From the NCBI RefSeq assembly GCF_007565055.1, contig NC_044554.1, positions 141,669,463-141,733,462 of the forward strand: DNA of 64,000 nucleotides, given 5' to 3'. A program made the translations under genes and the position numbers. Source of the stretch: Rhinopithecus roxellana. Taxonomy: Eukaryota > Chordata > Mammalia > Primates > Cercopithecidae. The notes under the pieces were generated by a model. The model did not search any database, was not told the origin of the DNA, and saw only the letters and a program-made list of their open reading frames with translations. This document shows positions 58,326 through 64,000 of this stretch, piece after piece; position 1 is the stretch's first letter; every line of letters begins with the position of its first letter.

Positions 58326-58771
58326 AGCCATCTTCACTTTATTTGTGACCTTTATACAATTACTAACAAAATCTACTGCTTTTCAAACTAGATTTCTAAT
58401 ACATACCTTTTTTTTTTTTTTTTTTTAAGTTTTCTTTCTATAGAATCCCCTTTCCTCTCTTGATTATTTTAGCATGTTCTTTAGGATTTTTCTAGTTCTT
58501 TATATCCATATCTTCCTTGAGTGCTAAGTAGCACAGATTAAAAAAAAAAAAAAACAAAAAAACAAAAAACAGAATTTGCCTACAGAAAACCTAGATTCTA
58601 TCCATGGATTGATCTATCTCTTACTAGCTATACAAGTTTGAAATAAGCTATTGAAACCACTTAGATCTATGTAATTCTACTTGTAAAATGAATGTAAGAG
58701 CCCTGTTCTTTTTCACCTGGTGTGAAGTCACGTACATGAAAGAATTTGTAAACAATAAAAAGCTTTAAATG
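58326..58771. other. Unannotated; T-run and A-run
   Basis: T-run at 58409-58426 and an A/AAAAAC tract at 58540-58570. Otherwise unassigned. Confidence 0.5.
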
Positions 58772-59005
58772 TTAAGTCTTGCCCATGCCTATGTCCTGAA
58801 TGATATTGCCTAGGTTTTCTTCTAGGGTTTTTATGGGTTTTGGTCTAGCATTTAAGTCTCTAATCCATCTTGAATTAATTTTCATATAAGGTGTAAGGAA
58901 GGGATCCAGTTTCAGCTTTCTACATATGGCTAGCCAGTTTTCCCAGCACCATTTATTAAATAGGGAATCCTTTCCCCATTTCTTGTTTTTGTCAGGTTTG
59001 TCCAA
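58772..59005 (-). pseudogene. L1 ORF2 fragment in the inverted segment
   Basis: 77 open codons on the minus strand from the middle-to-late part of ORF2p ('...DSLFNKWCWENWLAICRKLK...'). The start codon is fortuitous and no domain is complete. Confidence 0.85.
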
Positions 59006-59373
59006 GATCAGATGGTTGTAGATGTGTGGTATTATTTCTGAGGGCTCTGTTCTGTTCCATTGGTCTATATCTCTCTTTTGGTACCAGTACCATGCTGTTT
59101 TGGTTACTGTAGCCTTTTAGTATAGTTTGAAGTCAGGTAGTGGGATGCCTGCAGGACACAGGGTGGGGAACATCACACACTGGGGCCTGTCTTTGGGTGT
59201 GGGGAGGGGAGACGGATAGCATTAGGAGATATACATAATGCAAATGATGATTTAATGAGTGCAGCACACCAGCATGGCACATGTATACATATGTAACAAA
59301 CCTGAACATTGTGCACATGTACCCTAGAACTTAAAGTATAATAAAAAATTTTTTAAAAATAGAATAAAAAAAA
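58781..59373 (+). mobile_element. L1PA element, 5'-truncated and 5'-inverted (twin priming)
   Basis: 'ttaagtctt' at 58772-58780 and 59374-59382 is the target duplication. The 3' segment (about 59153-59373) is sense: 'gggaacatcacacactgggg', 'cagcacaccagcatggcaca', 'tatgtaacaaacctgaacat', ending in an A-rich tail. The 5' segment (58781 to about 59152) is antisense ORF2: 'gcccatgcctatgtcctgaa', 'agccagttttcccagcacca', 'gtaccagtaccatgctgttt'. Unlike the L1 at 38638, its UTR word 'tagcattaggagatatac' is the form also found in ape L1PA. Confidence 0.95.
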
Positions 59374-59382
59374 TTAAGTCTT

Positions 59383-60499
59383 ATTCAAGTGGAGGAGCAC
59401 CGTGGCTTTACAGAACAGTTGGGTCTCTCTGAACACTTTATTTCTAATAAAATGCTTTATTGTCAATAAAACTCTTTATTTTCAATAACATTTAGAATGC
59501 ATAATTGCATGGTTTTGTTGTTACTGCTGTTACCATTGCAACAATATTCTAAGGTGTTTTCTAGACTCCATGAATTTTTCCTAGGTCATGATTTATAATT
59601 CAGATTGTAGTAACTTATACATTTACTTTGCCCCATCCTAACTTATCCTTTTTTCTCCCTTCAATCAACTTTCTGAGTATTTTTTTTTTCTTGTTAACTA
59701 TCTCCTTTCAGTGACACTAAATTTTACTTCCAATCCTTTCTTATAATTTATTTTTATTTTAAGTCACTTCCTCTAGTTTTACCTTTAAAAATCATATTCA
59801 CACATCAATAGCTACTCAAATAGCATGGTTTTTATGAAGTTCCAATTCTTCCAACTAAAATGTATCTCTTACTATGTTGAAACGTCTATATAACTTTGTA
59901 ACTTTGAGGCTTAATGCCTTTTATTTTGGGTAAAATTTGCATTCATGTTTCAAGATACAATGACTCAGGTTTGTTCACTTCTATAACCCTGCAGTTTTTA
60001 AAATAGGACTTTGTATTATTTATAATAAGTACTCAAAATGAGTTGAATTAATGGGTCTTCTTTACCTCTATTAATTTTCCTACATCAAAGTCAAATGTCA
60101 TTATTCTTTATTTTCATTGCTTTCATTAAATTCTTCCCTGCTATGTCTACCAACTCAATATTTCACTACACAGAAGACCTTGTAATAAGATAGAAAAAAC
60201 TTAAAAATTTTTTTGTGTTTATTCTAAGCAATATATTTAATGTATTAGTTGAGATTGTGTTCCAGCCTCAGTCCCTAGGGAACCTTGACACTAACACTTC
60301 TCTAAGTAGAGAAATGCTCATTTATTCCTACACATTACTTCCTGTTATCAAGCCATTTCCACGCTTAAAGACAAAACACTTTCCATAATAACAAGGAAAT
60401 CGGTTTTTGAAAATTGTGGTTTGACCACCTATAGGATATACACTTTCAATCTCTTTGACAGTGGAAATAAAATTACCTTCTCTTTGTCCATATCACCTC
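59383..60499. other. Unannotated AT-rich sequence
   Basis: No repeat family or gene recognised in about 1.1 kb. Confidence 0.4.
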
Positions 60500-61120
60500 T
60501 GAAAAATCTACACTCGTTTATTTAATAAATCTGTACTGATAACCTTCTATGTGCCAGGTACTATAGGAGACTCTAAGGATACATACAAGAAAAGCCCATT
60601 TTGCTTTCAAAAAGCTTTGCTGTCTGCAATCTGCTAAGAACTGTAATGAGATAGAGAGGCAAACCTCTAACTCTACTTTCACGGATATCTATGGAGATTT
60701 AACTGAGGTGAACACTTAAGTCTTCAAAGACAACTTGCTTGATACCCAAGGGACAGGAGGTGCATTCTGAGAAAAAGGAAGAGGATATATTGAGGCATGA
60801 AGGCAGGCACCAGCATCATGATGTGGTGGAGGGCATGCAGGCTAGCAGGTGTTTCAGGAGAGGAGCTATGGAGGAAGATGAGATGGGAAGAGGTCCTATT
60901 GCAGAAGGCCTTCTGAGCTATGGTGGAGAGTTCCTACAGTCTGGGCAATTAAATATTTGCAGGCAGGAGTGGGTACCAATAAGAGATGTGCTAGAGAGTT
61001 TACTCTGATGGTGGAATAAAGAATATACTATGGAAGGCAAGGCTGGAGGCAGGCAGGCATGTTTGCAAGTTATCTGAAAAATCTAGTCCAATGCTCTGAA
61101 CCATTAAAGAGTAGCAACAG
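60500..61120 (+). repeat. Old mammal-wide repeat, family name uncertain (long copy)
   Basis: 'aaccttctatgtgccaggta' (start block), 'gggacaggaggtgcattctg', 'ggcatgcaggctagcaggtg' and 'cagaaggccttctgagctat', with 'ggagagttcctacagtctgg', follow an ancient repeat (consensus '...gaacagcaagtgcaaagg...gggccttgtaggccatgg...'). The 89-codon frame at 60739-61008 falls inside it and is not a gene. Confidence 0.55.
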
Positions 61121-61895
61121 TAAAGAAAGGAAGGGAGAAGATGTATTTTTAGAAGACTTAATAGGAATTTCCAATTGTGATTGAGTTAATTAGTGGGACA
61201 CTATTTTCCCCTTATAGAAGGTATGTTACATATCTCTCCAAAAGTTATATTTTTCTAGGAATTCATGATGCCATCATTCTTTCCAGCTGTTGCCCTCCTG
61301 ACAAGTATGGGGATACGAACCACCACTCTGAAGTTCCCAGGTTTGCTTCCAGTTTCCTCCCAAAGGACACTGTGTACTGAAAACCATTAGTCTTTGCTAC
61401 CACAAGTCAGCTTAGCATGACAGCTTGCACATTCTAGCCAAAAGTTTCACCAGAATCCCTGATGACTTATTTATACTAGTCTGTCGATTAAATATAGAGC
61501 ATAACTCTCTATTTACCAAGTACAACTTTGTTTTACTGTTTAACCTGCCATAGTTTGTGTATCTCTTGATTTCCTCTAAAGATGATCTTATCCCTTCTCT
61601 CGACCATCTCTGATCATTCCTCATTTCCCATTTTAGCTTGCCAACGTGAGCTACAGTCAAGTTATTTTTTATATGTGACACATATTTTTCCTTAAGTTTC
61701 TGATAAGGTCATTGTAGAAGACTCCAGGCTTCCTGTATTCTAATTCCTCTCTAAATGATTCCTGTTTCCTTTTACCAGTTTATGTCAGTAAGTGAAGATG
61801 AAGAATTATGGGCAAAATGGAATTCTGATACATTGTAATTTATATACCATAAAATTAAAACTGTTGAGTCTACCCTTAATTTTGTAATGTTGTTA
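61121..61895. other. Unannotated unique sequence
   Basis: No repeat recognised. Open frames of 67 (+) and 89 (-) codons lack recognisable domains. Confidence 0.4.
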
Positions 61896-62160
61896 TTTAT
61901 TAAGAACCAGAAATATAATTAAAGTACTTTGCACTTGTTCCAATAATTCCATATATTAATTCTAGCATTGTTTTTAATCACAGAAAATATTTTAAAATAA
62001 CCTAAATTCTCTAAGATGGTATTCTTAGTGAGAGTCACAGTGTACACAGATAATGTGCTAAGCAGCTATTAAAAATTATTTTAGTATTTTGAAATGAAAA
62101 GCTATTCATTATATGTAATAAAAGAAAAGCATGTTACATAATTAGATATAAGCTATGAAC
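61896..62160 (+). repeat. L1M ORF2 end/3' UTR, diverged
   Basis: 'ttttaaaataacctaaattc', 'gctaagcagctattaaaaat' and 'tgaaatgaaaagctattcat' follow '...aacaacctaaatgtccatc...cagctattaaaatgaatga' of old L1s on +. Confidence 0.55.
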
Positions 62161-62990
62161 TTACATTGTGATAGGTTTTCTCCATAATTCTATTTGGGTA
62201 ATAGAATTTCAGATGACTTTAATTTTTACAATGTCTTACCTTCTAGCAAAGAAAGCTGCTCCTTGAAAATTAAGAATCCTTTCTCTGTTTATTTGGGAAT
62301 ATTTATCCTGGATTCCAGCTCTGCTAACATTTTCAACAAGTTATTAGTAATGCAAATGACCAACATTCTATTTTAAGAATATTTTCAAGAGATATTGCAA
62401 AACAAAACAAAAGTAAACCAAAAGCCTTCCATTCATCATTTCCTCATAGTTTGGAGCCCCTGTCTGACCAAAGAGAGATACTAGGCCTCACCTGTGCCTG
62501 AGCCTAATCAGGGTTTATTTCACAAATAGTAATGCTGTGATGGTTAAATCAAATTGATAACTCCAGAGTAAATGGAGGTAACATATTGTGAATATGTTTA
62601 ATCAATAAAACTTTCTTATTTCCTATTTCAAGGTTTATTTTGAAACTTTATGTCTATTTTGTAAAACAGCAAACAGTGTTTTTTCTCTTTTTCTATACTC
62701 TTTCCTTTGAAAGAATCTGCACCCCCATCACCCTTCAGTCCAGTGACCAACAGCAGCATTTAGCATCGTTATTCCTATACTAAGAAAAAGAAAGGACAGT
62801 TCCTGGGCCTGCTGACATTCTAATCTATGATCTCTATTTACTTGGTGGCTCACATTCTGCCATTTCACACTTGATAACTAGTGTGGGTATATTGCATGCA
62901 TTTTTCTCTTATTCCCCTTTACTTTGGCAAGTCTCATGGAAAGGGGAGGTGACTCCTTCCAATATCTAGTGGTCTTTTTCCCCTCACAAT
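62161..62990. other. Unannotated sequence
   Basis: No feature recognised. Confidence 0.4.
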
Positions 62991-63420
62991 CTTGGAAATT
63001 ACATTATAAAATGTGAAACTCAATATATGCCACCAACGCATTTTGCATGTTAATTCACCGAGAAGATAAATCGCATTTTCTCATGTTTCCAGAATCTCTA
63101 GGATTTTATGGTATCCACCACTTGCTCCCGGGATGCTCTACCCTGGAGCCCCATCTGGTTTTCTTTTCTAACCGTGTTCCCCTGAGATCTTCTTTAATTT
63201 GAATTGTATTAAATTCATCAAACTCTTTAATGAGCCCTGGGCATTGTTCGACTTGTGTGGTGGCCTCTCCTGGATAGTAGCAGAGGGAAATCTTAACTGC
63301 CGTCAGTGTATATACTTCTGGGCGTTCCCATCAGGTCTAAGCGCTGTTTCACATTATGTGAATGTCATAAATAACTTGGTTGAAAGGGTCAATGTTTTCT
63401 TATCTTGAAGAGAGTCAAAG
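62991..63420. other. Unique CpG-retaining stretch; candidate conserved non-coding DNA
   Basis: Mixed-composition sequence with many CpGs for its length ('caccaacgcattt', 'ttcaccgagaag', 'aaatcgcatt', 'ctcccgggatg', 'taaccgtgtt', 'ttgttcgactt', 'tgccgtcag', 'gggcgttcc', 'aagcgctgt'), not in any recognised repeat. No coding support beyond a 69-codon frame without a domain. Confidence 0.35.
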
Positions 63421-63591
63421 GGCAGTTTGCATTTATCTAGGAAATGCACCTCACAGATGCTAGTCTTAAAAGCTCCTCAGGGGATGGGTGGGGAAATACT
63501 ATTATCCTTACACAATTCTAAAAATCGGGAGGGGGGGAGGTAGTAAACCAACTGCATAAATCCTTCCCTTTCCTTTTAATCAAGGCTATAG
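63421..63591. other. Unannotated sequence
   Basis: Contains a G-run at 63529-63540. No feature recognised. Confidence 0.35.
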
Positions 63592-63620
63592 CAAAAAATA
63601 ATAATAATAATAATAATAAA
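63592..63620. repeat. (AAT)n microsatellite
   Basis: Seven to eight ATA units after an A-run. Confidence 0.93.
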
Positions 63621-64000
63621 ATACCACTCATAATCACAAGTAATTTTATTTTTCTTACAATATACTGTTTTTCTCAGTAGTATATGCTTTCTTTGTCCCC
63701 TCTTGGTTTATTTTTTAGGATCTCTTTTACTTGTATACAAAGTGGGTTGTAAGAGGCTTACTTCAATAGTATCCTTGAAACTGTCTTAAGTACACCTCCC
63801 CATATTAAAAGAGAAGGAGCCAAAGAATTTTGTTTGTTTTGTTTTGTTTTTGCTGTGATGAACTGGGATCTGATTTAAGATTTTAACACAAACCAAGTTA
63901 AAATAGAGTTTTGCAACTGTATTTTAAAGGCCCCCTACACAGTCTACAGCTGTCTGGATCTGTTCCTGGATGGAAATCATAGATGAAGTCTGTAATATCT
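63621..64000. other. Unannotated; (TTTG)n-like tract
   Basis: 'tttgtttgttttgttttgtt' at 63829-63850. Otherwise nothing recognised up to the window edge. Confidence 0.45.

Noticed and set aside
1..64000. CRISPR arrays, operons, tRNA or rRNA genes, prokaryotic features
   Set aside because: The direct repeats seen are microsatellites, target duplications or tandem duplications. The repeat content is that of a primate nuclear genome.

Overview
The window looks like catarrhine primate nuclear DNA: AT-rich, gene-poor and full of fossil transposons. Primate-specific families (Alu, THE1, L1PA-type L1, MADE1) sit among mammal-wide ones (MIR, L2, L1M, MER5, Tigger1, MLT1). Two young insertions narrow this further. 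The L1 at 38638-39632 has a 3' UTR variant, and the AluY at 34736-35018 has diagnostic positions, that I associate with Old World monkeys such as macaque, baboon or vervet. That rests on recalled family patterns, not a database search.

I find no protein-coding gene, RNA gene or CRISPR array. The longer open frames are either antisense translations of Alus or remains of L1 ORF2, the Tigger1 transposase or the THE1 internal region. The window is therefore intergenic or inside a very large intron.

Layout. 0-9 kb: MIRs, L1M and L2 fragments, two adjacent Alus, a truncated Alu and an old MLT1-like repeat. 9.2-16.3 kb: a nested stack in which antisense L1M pieces were invaded by an MLT1A-type LTR, two Alus and a complete THE1 element with both LTRs; half a MADE1 lies in a neighbouring L1 piece. 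18.06-20.80 kb: an essentially full-length Tigger1 DNA transposon with both terminal repeats and its TA target duplication, split by an Alu. 21-35 kb: Alus, MIRs, old repeats and simple repeats, including a TG-then-CG tract. 35-42 kb: MER5 elements, a 60-bp tandem duplication and a twin-primed L1. 42.2-53.4 kb: an 11-kb block with no Alu, mostly unique sequence, where high-complexity stretches (about 43.3-44.35 and 46.2-47.1 kb) keep CpG sites and could be conserved regulatory DNA. 53.3-64 kb: three Alus, an L2, a MER1-type hAT element, a second twin-primed L1, an old repeat, an L1M tail and another CpG-retaining unique stretch near 63.0-63.4 kb.

Nothing here amounts to a new biological system. 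The most informative observations are mutational: two hairpins inside the Tigger1 locus that look like replication template switches, two L1s with 5' inversions bounded by target-site duplications, and a recent 60-bp tandem duplication. The unique CpG-retaining stretches are the best candidates for function.
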